The notes under the pieces were generated by a model. That model had not been told where the DNA came from, did not search any database, and saw nothing but the letters and a program-made list of their open reading frames with translations. Below, in pieces: positions 12,501 through 53,229 of a DNA stretch of 64,000 nt. Source of the stretch: Bactericera cockerelli. Lineage: Eukaryota > Arthropoda > Insecta > Hemiptera > Triozidae. Location of the stretch: assembly GCA_024516035.1 (NCBI GenBank), contig CM044961.1, forward strand, positions 11,839,229 through 11,903,228. The letters run 5' to 3'. A program made the translations under genes and the position numbers. Every line of letters begins with the position of its first letter. Within the stretch, counting starts at the first letter, position 1.

Positions 12501-13064
12501 TATACATATATAAAACAGAAAAAAGGACTACCTATGTTTGTTTGTCCGGAGTTGTTTAGCCAAAACGGTAAGAAATAGCGAAAAATGTCTCAGAATTGAC
12601 CCCCTCAAAACCATTATCGCTTTGTCCAGAAAAATTATAAAAAGTTCAAAAAGGCATTGCTGTCCAGCAGTACGGCCATGCCTTAGTAAATTTGAAATTT
12701 AGTCCCGTTGCAAAGCACGGTCAAACGGCTAGTATTTGTATACGAGTACTACGGAGTCGGTAAGCTGCAGCGCAGATCATAAGCGTCTGATACATGGCTA
12801 CGAAAATTTCCGACCCTACTCCTGCAGGGTGAGAATAATAGAAGTAGATAGATAGTTCAGTGAACAAATAGTAAATAAAACCCTTGTCGATATACATAGT
12901 GGTGATGGCATTCAAAGAGAAACTCCACCACACCTCCATTGAAAGAAGGTTAGCAAGTTCACTTACAAAGCACAGAATTTTGATGACGACCTGAGGTTTC
13001 CGCACAAAGGTTGTAGGATCGAACGTGGCCCCTGCTTTCCAGCGCCATATGCTGCCGTCGACAT
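9434..13064 (-). CDS. Syngr: synaptogyrin homologue (four-TM synaptic-vesicle protein), one apparent frameshift
   Basis: Synaptogyrins are MARVEL-domain tetraspan proteins of synaptic vesicles and other secretory vesicles, with both termini cytosolic. Four minus-strand exons are visible: 12967-13064 (N-terminus MSTAAYGAGKQG..., then TFDPTTFVRKPQVVIKILCF), 11118-11358 (end of TM1, cysteine-containing loop, TM2 and start of TM3), 10376-10521 (LWAVLYFISFCYLANQW, then SAILFSFFSIFTW, conserved TM segments) and 9571 downward (GSGWFAYQRFLQGVEGMDF, cytosolic tail). Phases agree at every junction if one base is missing from a G run at 13029-13032; as printed, exon 1 changes frame there. The tail ends at a stop at 9434-9436 or is spliced at a GTAAGA donor at 9462. 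Both are possible, so the true C-terminus is uncertain. Confidence 0.85.
9920..10400. repeat. tandem decayed copies of the synaptogyrin exon 3 donor region
   Basis: The plus-strand motif aaaatggcgg(a/g)ag(g/t)agggg recurs at about 9944, 10145, 10228 and 10405. The 10405 copy is the coding end of exon 3. Each is associated with a ctccagtgctgtgttatcta segment and a gtgaatat(c/t)ga(g/t)aagaag segment, the latter being the complement of the coding FSFFSIF region. Three copies are degenerate and lack the reading frame. Confidence 0.7.
10376..10521 (-). CDS. Syngr: synaptogyrin exon 3 (TM3/TM4), flanked by tandem copies of both its edges
   Basis: Encodes LWAVLYFISFCYLANQW...SAILFSFFSIFTW. The acceptor ATTGCCAG|GTCT is repeated 53 bases upstream (plus-strand 10571), and the donor-side segment recurs three more times in decayed form downstream. 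Donor GTAGGT at 10375. Confidence 0.88.
10518..10620. repeat. 53-bp tandem duplication of the synaptogyrin exon 3 acceptor
   Basis: agacctggcaattttata begins at 10518 and again at 10571, each followed by a gggtcactttca(g/a)atgaac segment. On the minus strand each copy contains ATTGCCAG|GTCT, so the 3' splice site exists twice. Confidence 0.8.
11118..11358 (-). CDS. Syngr: synaptogyrin exon 2 (MARVEL core)
   Basis: Starts after a CTCAG acceptor with LFGVIVYWCISSGSW. It covers the end of TM1, a loop containing two cysteines (EICVFHKDASAC), TM2 (GFFGLLGAAGFVAGEYFFEQ) and the start of TM3 (HFVVGDMGFSG). Donor GTGAGT. It is markedly GC-rich compared with its surroundings, which creates long shadow ORFs on the other strand. 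Confidence 0.9.
11626..11828 (-). repeat. tRNA-derived SINE family A, copy 1
   Basis: On the minus strand: TGTCCCGGTAGCTCAGTGGT (tRNA 5' half and A box), a B-box region gttcgaaa at about 70 bases, then gtatcctcccatttggga-type body, gcttactgctggaataatgg, and a tail of cagtataaataaggcgat plus (TTA)n. Confidence 0.8.
11845..12035. repeat. MITE-like repeat (ggatcccactg family), copy 1
   Basis: Begins atcccactgggtgcaacatt, then gcaacgtttcatgctccact and cttcgcaccgctttgcagta. Related copies lie at 16485-17034 and, in multiplied form, at 49310-49655. Confidence 0.5.
12370..12480 (-). repeat. isolated tRNA-like SINE head
   Basis: A reverse-strand B-box-like gattcgaatcc at about 12392 is followed by an A-box-like stretch at about 12440-12470. 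No cloverleaf is intact, so this is a SINE remnant and not a tRNA gene. Confidence 0.4.
12497..12732 (+). mobile_element. Helitron-like non-autonomous element, copy 1
   Basis: Starts TCTCTATACATATATAAAAC after an A and ends CGGCTAG before a T, the 5'-TC / CTRR-3' and A|T insertion signature of Helitrons. A short hairpin (CCGTTG...CAAACGG) precedes the end. 236 bp, no ORF. Shares acggccatgcctt with the copy at 14267. Confidence 0.65.
12967..13064 (-). CDS. Syngr: synaptogyrin exon 1 coding part, with 1-base frameshift in a G run
   Basis: ATG at 13064 opens AYGAGKQG, the typical synaptogyrin start. The downstream half (FDPTTFVRKPQVV) is in another frame. Length is 98 bases; 99 would give phase 0 and join exon 2 (LFGVIVYWC) in frame. 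The simplest explanation is a base lost from the CCCC tract (plus strand) at 13029-13032. Donor GTAAGT at 12966. An acceptor-like cttgcag precedes the exon near 13122. Confidence 0.75.
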
Positions 13065-13671
13065 TGTCCTCACCAACACTCGAACCAGAACCAGAAGACC
13101 ACGACCAAAAAACAAAGTCACCTGCAAGATTACGAAAAGACGTCCTTAAAGTGCCGCTTTAACTTAACGTTCTAATGAGAAACTATCGAAATCACAAAAT
13201 AAAAAGACTCGAAAAAAAAAGAGAGTGAAAAATTCGATGGTCACGGATAGCAGGAGGAAGAGAAAAATCTGAGGGTGTGCGTAGTATTTCTCGCCACTTT
13301 TTGGGGGTGAACTATTTACGAGAAGGGATGGCGGTGTTATCTGAGAGAGAAAAGTGGGGGTGATATTACAAAGAGGGGGGGAGTAGGGGTTTTCACAAAA
13401 GCGCCCCCTTGCTTTTGTACAGCGGGGGAGGGTTATGGATTTTTGTCCACAGCTGCAACGCATGCGCACAGAGGGCTTTCTATTCTCATTATTTATTTTT
13501 CCTTCTATGAAGAGATGGAAAATGTATGTTTCTGAACTGACGAGAATGGTTGATGGTGAGAGGCGTCCAATATCTGAGAAACTTCGACGGCAGAATGATA
13601 ATGAGGGCAGTCGGGATTAATGTATGTCTTTGGGACGGTCAGTCTCCACTATATGCTATTATTATGTACAT

Positions 13672-13876
13672 GAAATAATAATAATATCGCCTTATTTATA
13701 CTGCCCGATTAGGACTATTAAGCCCCATTATTCCAGCAGTAAGCCCAAGACGCATTATTATGTGGTAAAAATCCCAAATGGGAGGATAACTTGTCATGTC
13801 CCGGCTGGGTTTCGAACCCGAGACCTCTGGTATCTTTGGATTCACAGAGTGCCGCCTTTACCACTGAGCTACCGAG
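13672..13876 (-). repeat. tRNA-derived SINE family A, copy 2
   Basis: Nearly the same as the copy at 11626: tail aataatatcgccttattta on the left, tRNA head ending ccactgagctaccg on the right, gttcgaac B-box region between. Confidence 0.8.
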
Positions 13877-13899
13877 AAGTAGTTACGATGACCGGGTGA

Positions 13900-14030
13900 G
13901 TATTTCGGCTAGTACACAGACCCGCAGGTTTGAATCCCGGCAAGGTCGGAATTTTTCTAGGCTGTAGGTACCTAGGTTTTTACAGTTTACACAGAGCCCA
14001 CTAATGCCTTGTGAGTGGAAATGATAATTA
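13900..14030 (+). repeat. tRNA-derived SINE remnant
   Basis: A B-box-like ggtttgaatcccgg follows a degenerate head. The body has cacagagcccactaatgcct, like the gcccactcaagccttgtgaa stretch of the copy at 17590. Confidence 0.45.
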
Positions 14031-14266
14031 TAATAAAATCAAAAGTTGTGATGTCCGGATATATTATAATTAGGTATGTAGGCACATCACAACTAAATAA
14101 ATGTAGCGGGTGCAAGTGGTTTTCTAAAATGTTATAAGGTTCTTCGTGTCATTATGGCTCGTAGAGTGGAACATTAATGTTCAAAAAATATCCAAGATTC
14201 TCGGTTTAATATTAAAATTTGAAAACCAATTTTTTAAAATAATCTTATTATTAATAATAAATAATA

Positions 14267-14496
14267 TCTTAATATATAAATGTCAAAGACACTGACCACT
14301 GACTGATCATCGCTCTACAGCCTAAACCGTAAGTCCTAGGAAGCTGAAATTTGGTAGGTAGCTTTGTCTTATAGTCTAGATGTGCAATAAGACGGGATTT
14401 TTCGAAACTCCCACTACAACACCTGCCATTGGCGAAAAAGGATTTTTTGCTTTCACGGCCATGCCTCGGCCCGCAAAGCGGGCGACAGCCCGTTAG
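14267..14496 (+). mobile_element. Helitron-like non-autonomous element, copy 2
   Basis: Starts TCTTAATATATAAATGTCAA after an A and ends CCCGTTAG before a T. A strong terminal hairpin is visible: GCCCGC AAA GCGGGC followed by gacagcccg. 230 bp. Same family as the copy at 20484. Confidence 0.75.
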
Positions 14497-15039
14497 TTAC
14501 CTATAAAGCAAGAGTCAAGTATTTGAGTTGATATGAAAATCCATGCGTATGAACACGAAAAGTAAAGTTCATAGGTAAGTTTAGTAAATTAATACTTATT
14601 TACTAAACTTACTGAAATATTTTCATCATCAACAAAGTTCATTCTTCCCTGAAATGGTTAATTACAAATAACAAGAATATTTGATTCGTGTATAGGTACT
14701 ATGCCAGTTGGCAACTCTTTGTTTAGAGCAGTTCAAAAAAATATTTTGTTAATAAAAAATATGAAGACTGGTAGAGAAACTTGGTTTTTTTTTAAAAAAA
14801 AAAAAAAAACTTTAGGCACTCATAAATCTAATGCATATTGAATGACTTTTTCTTGACACTTAGTCATCTCTGTTTTTCTTGACACTCAGTCATTTCTGTT
14901 TCTTCGAACTGGTACGTCCAAATATAAGCTGATTTATTATGCAGACCATTTACAGAAGAAGTTGTAAAATTTGAATACCTATCATCTCTTTAAGAAAGCG
15001 TTTTATTCTCCATTCACTCAAGAAACAACAACCCACATT

Positions 15040-15200
15040 AAATTCACATAGTCCGGGTTAGGCACGCGGAAACCAAAAGTTGAGTATAGTCATTCACATT
15101 GTTTCGTGCTATCTGGGTAACCTCATTGAACGTTGCTTAACTTCAGTGACAAAACGAGAACTGGTGTATTCAAGGTGCCATTGACGCTCGCTACTGCAGG
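15040..15200 (-). repeat. 5S-rRNA-derived SINE, copy
   Basis: On the minus strand: gcaccttgaatacaccagtt, ctcgttttgtcactgaag and ttaagcaacgtt, closely following 5S rRNA helix/loop sequence. The body after the head is diverged. Confidence 0.7.
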
Positions 15201-15361
15201 TCCTTTAAAAATATTACAAAGAGAAAAGTATTGATTTAACTTCTATGTTCGAGCTGTTAAAAATGGGTCAAATCTATTTAACGCAATAAAAGCTGCAATT
15301 TTTTATTCAATCGATCTGAAATTTTCATGGCATGTTGCATACATTTTTTGAATTTAATATT

Positions 15362-15550
15362 GTCTGTCCCGGTTGCTCAATGGTCAAGGCGTCTATCTGC
15401 CAATCTAGAAGTCGCGGGTTCGAAACCCAGCCGGGATATGGCAACAAGTTATCCTCCTATTTGGGATTTTGACAACATACTAATACGTCTTGAACTTACT
15501 GCTGGAATAATTAGACTCATTTCTCCTGATTGGGCAGTATAAGTAAGGTG
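15362..15550 (+). repeat. tRNA-derived SINE family A, copy 3
   Basis: tgtcccggttgctcaatggt head, gcgggttcgaaacccagccg B-box arm, gttatcctcctatttggga body, gggcagtataagtaaggtg end with TTA-rich tail. Confidence 0.8.
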
Positions 15551-16484
15551 ATTATTATTTTTCAAAAACTTTTGAATGTTTTAAAAAAGTAGGGACGTTT
15601 TTTTTTAATGTAATTTGTTGCAATAAGTTGTGACAGGTCTTATAATATAAGAAAAAACCCTAAAATAAATTGAGCATAAATTGAGCGTAATTTTTAAATT
15701 CAATGTTACAACACTGTAAAAGAAAACGTTGACAGAGGATAAATGAATCCGGAAAGTATGCGGCTTGTCACTATAATAGGATCATCAAGTGGTAGAGATT
15801 TCCATACACAAACATAGCCTTAATTGCCTCAAGCCGCAAATTTTTACTTAAATTTCGGGAATTATTTGTAATCTTCCGGTAACCGAATCTTTCCAAAATA
15901 GCTGTGCGATGTTGTTTTGTTTTACCAGGTTCTTCAACCTTGCAACCTTCGCAATAAATTTTAGGTAAATGGAGATGTGTTGTGCCTGTGAGCGGCTTTC
16001 TGTGTGAGAATTTTCACAATTTGTGTAAAGAAAACTCAAAATTATACAATTGATTGAATTCTATTGAAAAATAAAATAAATGAGCTCCACTTACCTTTGC
16101 TTTCACATATATGACGCGTGTTCTTTTTCTTTAAGTTTAGTTTTAACTTACTTTTAATCTAGTGAAATCACTATCTCATTGTGAGAACCTTATTGTGCTT
16201 CTTCAGTATCAGTAGGAGAAGAAAGATACTACTATCAGGAACAATTATTAATACATAGGACAGGTTAATGTGGTAAGTTTGGCAATCATGTATACTTGAA
16301 GTAATTATATGCATGAACTTAAAGTAAAATTGTAGACACTAGAAGATACTGTTGATAGCATTCTAGCATCAGCCATCAGGACATCATACCAACAATGGGT
16401 CTCTCATGAGGTGTGGTACAAGTTGTGCCTGACATACTCTTTTTTTTTAATATAGTAATAGCTATGGTGTGAAACTATTGCTGA

Positions 16485-17034
16485 GATCCCACTGAGTGTA
16501 AAATTTTGTTGCGCAATGTTTCATACTTCACTCTTTAAGGTTGATTCTTACACATCCGTGACGTAACAGTGCCCCGTCCATGACGTGATCCTTCCAGCAA
16601 AGGAAATCAGATTCTTGTAGGCCATATTCTCACTCGCCCGGCAAGTGACAGTGCTTGTACCATGATCAGGCACATTCCTTATGGATGATATTTTTCGATT
16701 TTCACAGCTGTGAACATTTTGATTTTACCAGTGTTTCCCCTCAATTACCAACTTTTTCACATTTTTAGCTGTGTTTTCACGCAAGTGCACTGGCACAGTT
16801 GGAGCACTGACCAGTGTGAATAGAAATCACTTTGGGTTCACAGCTGGTAGAATCATAGACCGGTCACGGCACTGTCACATCATGGATGTGTGTGAATCGA
16901 CCTTTAGGATGAAATGAGAACAAACCCCACTGACATTTGCAACACTTCCCATTTAACATCTGAGAGAAAATGTTGTGTAACATTGCTAGACAAAATGTTA
17001 CACTCCTGGCTTCTGTGGGATCCTGGCTTTTGTA
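16485..17034. mobile_element. MITE of the ggatcccactg family carrying a second MITE inside
   Basis: Left end gatcccactgagtgtaaaat, right end cttctgtgggatcc, imperfect terminal inverted repeats. Internal motifs (gcgcaatgtttcatacttca, cacttcccatttaa) match the 11845 and 49310 copies. It is interrupted by the element at 16538-16903. Confidence 0.6.
16538..16903. mobile_element. nested 366-bp MITE with TTA target duplication
   Basis: Terminal inverted repeats AGGTTGATTCTTACACATCC and the complement of GGATGTGTGTGAATCGACCT. TTA lies directly outside both ends (16535-16537 and 16904-16906), a PIF/Harbinger-type duplication. No ORF. Confidence 0.75.
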
Positions 17035-17589
17035 TGTTAACAATATTCTAATATGACAGTCAGCATTTATTGCATGGGTTTAATCACATACAAGGTGATT
17101 TTCAGATTGATTCTCTGTGACCAGATCCAAGTAGGTACTTATGTGGTATCTCAGATAGAAATAGGACCACAATTACAATGTTTTTAGAGCTCACTGATTG
17201 ATTTATGAACAGATAAAGAACCCAAAAGTCCTCACTATCACTGGTTAGCGTGAATGTGTAGATTAGAAGGCAGTTTATTACTACAATTTTTGTTATACAT
17301 TCAGGATAGCTCTATTCACCTTCACAAATGAACACTGATTCTGCTACAATAAATTTAAAAAAAAATACACCTAAGTCAATTTTTCATGTAGTTTTATGTC
17401 ATATATTTTGGTCCCTCAGAACCTTGATTAATTATCTTTTTAACAGTAACATAGAAAATGTTTTCAGATTTGATCCCCCACTAAACAAAAACCCATAGCT
17501 TACTTTTAATTTTAAGAAATCAAAGTTGGATAAAGCCAGCATCTATGGCACATTAAATAACCCACTTCAATACATACACAAACATACAA

Positions 17590-17870
17590 AATACATGGGA
17601 AACCTTGGTCTAGCATTTGCAAGCTTGGCTTGCACACCAGGTGACCTGGGTTCAAATCCTGGCAGATATCAATACTTTGGATTTCTGGGCCCACTCAAGC
17701 CTTGTGAAGTCAATTGGGGTAGTTGTAGAGTGGGCAATCACCAGTAGAAACATTACAAGATTGATATCAGAATATGATGGTTGGTTGGAGATATGATGCA
17801 TTAGCATTAGTTCTTGTAATGTCGATGCTACCCATTAAAAATTGTCACAAAATAACACAAGTAACTAGCT
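17590..17870 (+). repeat. tRNA-derived SINE (family with gggcccactcaagccttgtg body)
   Basis: Head around 17605-17665 with a clear B box (gggttcaaatcctgg), then a body including gattgatatcagaatatgat and cattagttcttgtaatgtcg. The later part resembles 27960-28080 in reverse complement. Confidence 0.55.
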
Positions 17871-18957
17871 ATTAACTTTCAGTACTTTTTGATATCAGTT
17901 GAGATTTAGAAGAAAATTGATATTCCTAAAACCTAAATACTAGAAGACTTCATGTGTTTTTTTTTTACATTTGGGCATCTGAATCAGTCTCCTCAACACA
18001 CTTAAAATTACAAAGTCCCCAGAGTGAGAATTGGTCATACCCTCATTACTCATAGCCACCTTTTTTTATTTTAAGAACCCCCACCTCTTTGTCAGTGTAA
18101 TTTTAACCTGACTTCAACATATATGGTACATAATATCCTCAGATATTTTGTCCCTAATTAACACTACCTTCGTGGCATTATTGATATAATTTTTTTGTAT
18201 TATATCTAATGAACTGAGGCTCTAGTTTTGTACATAAAGCGCATAAAAAATACACTGCCAATTATGGACACAATACTATGTTGTGATTGATTCACATTGT
18301 ATACACATGGCAATTTTGAGATTTTATACTAAATCACTTGTATCTCCAAAACCGTTGAACTGATTCTCTGGCACACAAATCAATCTAACTTTAGGTGCTA
18401 AACATGAGCAATATACATGTACTGGTTTTTCATTGTACTTAACTTTTTATATCCCCTCCAAAAAAGTTAGAGGTCTGAAGTTTTTGGTAAAATGAAAAAC
18501 CAATAGTTCAAATTGTGTTCCTAAGATTTGTTTGAACTTAGAATTTTATGTGAATTTCATAAATGAAATACAAAATAGTTGTTTCTATTTAAAAAAAAAA
18601 AAAAAAAAAAAATTTAGGGTCAATTTTTATTCTATTTTTTTGACAAGTACTGACTGTCAAACTAATAAGTATCACTGAATCCCATGAAAATCACCATATA
18701 GTACATCTCAAAATTCCAAGCCATTCTTGAGATATTTGACTGGATCATAAATTTTGGGACACTCCTGTATTATTTTAAATTAAATTGACAGGTGTTCATG
18801 TGAAATTGTACACCCATTATACAACATTATACCTAGCAACTGTACATAGTTACTATTAAACTCACTTCCACAGAGTAACATCACATCTTGTACTCCTTAC
18901 AGATTTCAACCCAAGGCATGAAGTCTTCAGTAATTCCCCCGTATTCTAGTAGCTATT

Positions 18958-49001
<30,044 letters not shown>

Positions 49002-49309
49002 GTAGGTTCGAATCCCGTGGGTGGAAAATTTTTGCGAGTGTTTTTTTTTTTTTCGTCGATCATTTCATAAAGTTGAACCTGGATCTGAGATACTATCCTT
49101 TCACAGATTGTTGTGTTTATATATTGACATTTGTAAATAGGACTAGCTCCGTTAATAAACACCCGTTTACCGGGCTTATTATTAGTATTATTATTTATTC
49201 AATTTCCTTTTTCTCTTATATCCAGGTTCGATTGTACTTTTTTCTAATGAGCTCTGTTTATGTTTAGACTAAGTGAGCATGACGAGAATGTAAGCCCGGA
49301 AATTTTAAA

Positions 49310-49655
49310 TGGGAAGCATTGCAAAGCCTTGCAGTACTTCCCATTTAAAGGATGAGTGAAGTATGAAACGTTGCGTAACGCTTTGTTTCGAATTTTAAAT
49401 GGGAAGTGTTTCAAAGCCTTGCAAAGTCAATGGGGTTAGATATCATTTGATCCTCTCGAATTTTAAATGGGAAGTGTTGCAAAGCGTTGCGAAGTCAGTG
49501 GGGTTAGATATCATTTGATACTCTCGAATTTTAAATGGGAAGTGTTGCAAAGCATTGTGAAGTCAGTGGGGTTTATATCTCATTTGATACTTAAGAAAGA
49601 GTGGAGCATGAAACGTTGCGCAACAAAATGTTGCATTCAGTTGGATCCGGGTATA
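49310..49655. repeat. ggatcccactg-family MITE with three tandem internal units
   Basis: cgaattttaaatgggaagtg … gaagtcagtggggtt … tatcatttgatcctct repeats about three times (period near 75), then gagcatgaaacgttgcgcaa and gcattcagttggatcc close the element. Confidence 0.7.
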
Positions 49656-50429
49656 AGCACTATTTTGGAAAAGTATAGTATAGTAGTGCTTTATTTAGAC
49701 TGTCAGCTCGAGACAGGGAGTCCCAAGTAGTGTCGGTGATTAAGAAATGAGTAAGGCGAGTGAGTTGTTTGTTTACATTTCTGTCATGCCCACTTCCCTG
49801 CTCACTTCGGCTGAAGGTAAACCTACCCTAAGAGCTTTCGAAAGTGTTCCAGTCGGTCAGTTTTCCTTTAAATTTGCGAGTTGAACACACAAGTCTGATC
49901 AGAAAGTCACTGGGCATGCGATTTTTTTTAAAACCAATTTTGCGTTGTCCAGATTTGGAAACAAGGTTGATTTTGGTTGTTGGTTCAATAGATATGCTTT
50001 TTTTTCTCTCACAAATACTTCTTTCATTGTTTTGTTTGTTTGCAAATTTGTGGGTTTCTGTTTTTAACACTCGTAAAAAATGTTCACTGACTTAATACAA
50101 CCATCAATTTTTTTAGCACAACTATTGTTTTGATCATATCTGGTAATTTATTTGCCATACACAATGTTTTCATTGAGGATGCAATGTGTAATTCAGGAGT
50201 CGGGTTTAAATATACAGATACGTAAGATTTGATAACACTGCTTTCTCAAGGAGCTAATATTGACTCAATTTTGTTTGTACCGCAAACAATATAAAGTGTT
50301 GTATGCACTTATTTGCACTACAGAAGAAAAAAACATTTGCAGATTTAGTTTACAAATAAATTTCAGTATACAGTAAAAGTCAACGGATAGGTTCACCTCA
50401 TATTACATTTTCCGCCTCAAATTTCTCGT

Positions 50430-50870
50430 GTTGTGTTGTTCCGGCCATTTGTGCTAACTTGTGTCTTTTGTTTCTCTTCTTCTTCTTCCTTTACTTTCTC
50501 CACCACCTCCATTTATCTCTTCCTTCCTCCCACTCCTACACCTTTCTCTCTATTGTCGATCATGTTCTTCCTTCCACTCTCTTTCTCTACCACTATCTGT
50601 TCCTCCGCCTCGTCTTACTCTCTATCCATCCATCTACCCTTCTTTCCCTCCTTTTCTCTCTTTCTATTCTTAACTCCACCCATTTCCTCTATTTTCTTCG
50701 ACTGTTGATTCAACATTTTTCCCATAACTCCTCTCAATCCACCTCCGTTGTGTTTCCTTGTCCATCCTCTCTTTCTCTTCATCTCCACCTTCGACGTTGT
50801 GTTGCCGTCCTCGACAATTCCTTTCCTCCTCCACCGCCTCGTCTTGACTCCATCAATCCCCCATCATCTA
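50430..50870. other. pyrimidine-rich low-complexity tract abutting the gap
   Basis: About 440 bases dominated by C and T (ttctcttcttcttcttcctt-like) on the plus strand. Long ORFs here are compositional. Confidence 0.8.
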
Positions 50871-50876
50871 TTTGAA

Positions 50877-50976
50877 NNNNNNNNNNNNNNNNNNNNNNNN
50901 NNNNNNNNNNNNNNNNNNNNNNNNNNNNNNNNNNNNNNNNNNNNNNNNNNNNNNNNNNNNNNNNNNNNNNNNNNNN
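50877..50976. other. assembly gap, 100 N
   Basis: Exactly 100 consecutive N, the usual placeholder for a gap of unknown size. Confidence 0.99.
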
Positions 50977-52125
50977 ACACTGCTGTTCAAAATTTTCCTT
51001 GCTGATGTTCTAAATTCAACTTGCTGATCAAAATTTTCCTTGCTGATGTTCAAAATTCTACGTGCTGATACTCAAAATTCTACATGCTCATGTTCGAAAT
51101 TCTACGTGTTGATGTTCAAAATTCCATGTGCTGATGTTCAAAATTCTACGTGCTGATGCTCAAAATTCTCCTTGCTGATGTTCAAAATTCTACGTGCAGA
51201 TGATCAAAATTCTATTTGCTGATGATCAAAATTCTTCGTGCTGATGTTCAAAATTCTACTTGCTGATGTTCAAAATTCAACTTGCTAATGTTCAAAATTC
51301 TACTTGCTGATACTCAAAATTCCATGTGCTGATGTTCAAAATTCTACTTGCTGATACCCAAAATTCTACGTCCTGATGCTCAAAATTCTACTTGCTGATA
51401 CTCAAAATTCTACTTGCTGATACTCAAAATTCTATGTGCTGATGTTCAAAATTCTACATGCTTATGTTCAAAATTCTACTTGCTGATACTCAAAATTCTA
51501 CGTGCTGATGTTCAAAATTCTACTTGCTGATACCCAAAATTCTACATCCTGATGCTCAAAATTCTACTTGCTGATACTCAAAATTCTACGTGCTGATGCT
51601 CAAAATTCTACTTGCTGATACTCGAAATTCTACGTCCTGATGCTCAAAATTCTACTTGCTGATACTCAAAATTCTACGTGCTGATGTTCAAAATTCCACG
51701 TGCCAATGTTCAAAATTCTACGTCCAGATGCTCAAAATTCTACTTGCTGATGTGTAAAATTCAATGTGCTGGTGCTCAAAATTCTACTTGCTGATACTCA
51801 AAATTCTACTTGCTCATGTTCAAAATTCTTCTTGCTGATGTTCAAAATTCGACGTGCTGGTGCTCAAAATTCTACTTGCTGATACTCAAAATTCTACTTG
51901 CTCATGTTCAAAATTCTTCTTGCTGATGTTCAAAATTCGACGTGCTGATGCTCAAAATTCTCCTTGCTGATACTCAAAATTCCACGTGCTAATACTCAAA
52001 ATTCTACTTGCTGAAGTTCAAAATTCCACGTGCTGATGTTCAAAATTCCACGTGCTGATGTTCAAAATTCCACGTGCTGATGTTCAAAATTTCACGTTCT
52101 GGTGTTCAAAATTCCAAGTTTTCAA
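50977..52125. repeat. 22-bp minisatellite, about 50 copies
   Basis: Consensus tgctgatgttcaaaattcta plus c(t/g), with tact/tgtt and cat/cgt variants, starting at the gap edge. The array probably extends into the gap. Confidence 0.95.
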
Positions 52126-52261
52126 AATTAGATGTTATGATGACACTGCTTGCCAAACACCACAACACTAGTATCAAAATTCACAGCAAACAAGAAATTC
52201 ATGAGAAAAAAGATTCCACAAAGATCCCCTGGTTCCCCAACACCCAGAAACATCATTCCAG

Positions 52262-52530
52262 ATGGCGGCATTTGCTTCTGGTGGAAATGTGGTGAAGGAT
52301 GGGAAGCAATCTAGAATCTCCTGGACGCATACCTTTCCAGTACTCCCACCCACCCCACTCTTCCTGATGGAAAGTGAAGTCAAGAAAATAATGGCGTACC
52401 TAGCCCAAAGAATCCAAACTTTGCTGAAAACAAAGTCTTCTGAGAGCTGTAGTTCCAATCCTGGCAGATTCTTTGACTCGTAATTGGCATTTGTCAACTA
52501 AATAAAACATCCTAGGTACAGAAATCCTTG
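52262..52530 (+). CDS. possible terminal exon of unknown identity
   Basis: After an acceptor-like cattccag, an ORF (52262-52483) reads MAAFASGGNVVKDGKQSRIS then WTHTFPVLPPTPLFLMESEV and stops. An AATAAA follows within 25 bases (ctaaataaaacatcc). I do not recognise the protein, and its phase does not continue RBBP6 exon 13. It could be a lone 3' exon or chance. Confidence 0.25.
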
Positions 52531-53229
52531 TGTTTTTATTATTTCTTAACAGATCGATCTTAGCCTCATACTCCTTTCTTTTTTTTCAATATGTCTTATA
52601 CTTTATTTTGTACAATATATGTAAACTTAACCCAAAAAATTAACATATATACCCCTCGTCGAAAGTTTTAGACACCTGGTCTAAAACTTGTGTTGACTGA
52701 GGGGGACTTGTGTTGATTGAGAGGGTGTGTTGACTAAGGGGGTATTTCTTACATGCATATCTCGAAACGTTCCATCTAGGTATATTACGGGTCGATTCAT
52801 AAAATCTCTCCACTATTGTCTGTCTTTGAAAGCTTCTTCCCGTTCTACATCTTGCCAGTGGAAACTTACAAGTGTAATGCCAATTTTTTTTTCTTCTATT
52901 ATGTTTCCAATAGTGGCCCGCGGACTTTTTCGGAAAAGAAATATGGCCCAGAGACTGAAAAAGGTTGAAGACCCCTGAGCTAGTTTGTTCTATGTCTATA
53001 GTTGTCTAACAACTATAGACATAGAACAGACTAGACAATAATTAAGTAAATTTGTTCTTTCAATATAAGTCTCTTTAGTCAGTCTACAGATTTCCTTTTC
53101 CTATATCTCAGGACAAAATAATTAAATCCTTATGTCAGTAGAGTTTTAAAGGAAAAAAAGAATTTACCTACTCGTAATTGATAATTATGTTAAAAACATG
53201 GGTTAAAATAATATTTTTTTTTTATATAT

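Larger units (their letters stand above)
13065..18957. other. intergenic region between synaptogyrin and RBBP6, repeat-rich
   Basis: Holds SINEs (13672, 13900, 15040, 15362, 17590), a Helitron-like element (14267) and a nested MITE (16485). The 5' non-coding exons of both flanking genes should lie here but are not identifiable. The rest shows no supported gene. Confidence 0.5.

Noticed and set aside
50433..50875. Ser/Leu/Phe-rich ORFs
   Set aside because: Pyrimidine-rich low complexity next to the gap; no splice or domain support.
50977..52125. CRISPR-like array
   Set aside because: Repeats are contiguous 22-mers without unique spacers and the genome is eukaryotic; it is a minisatellite.
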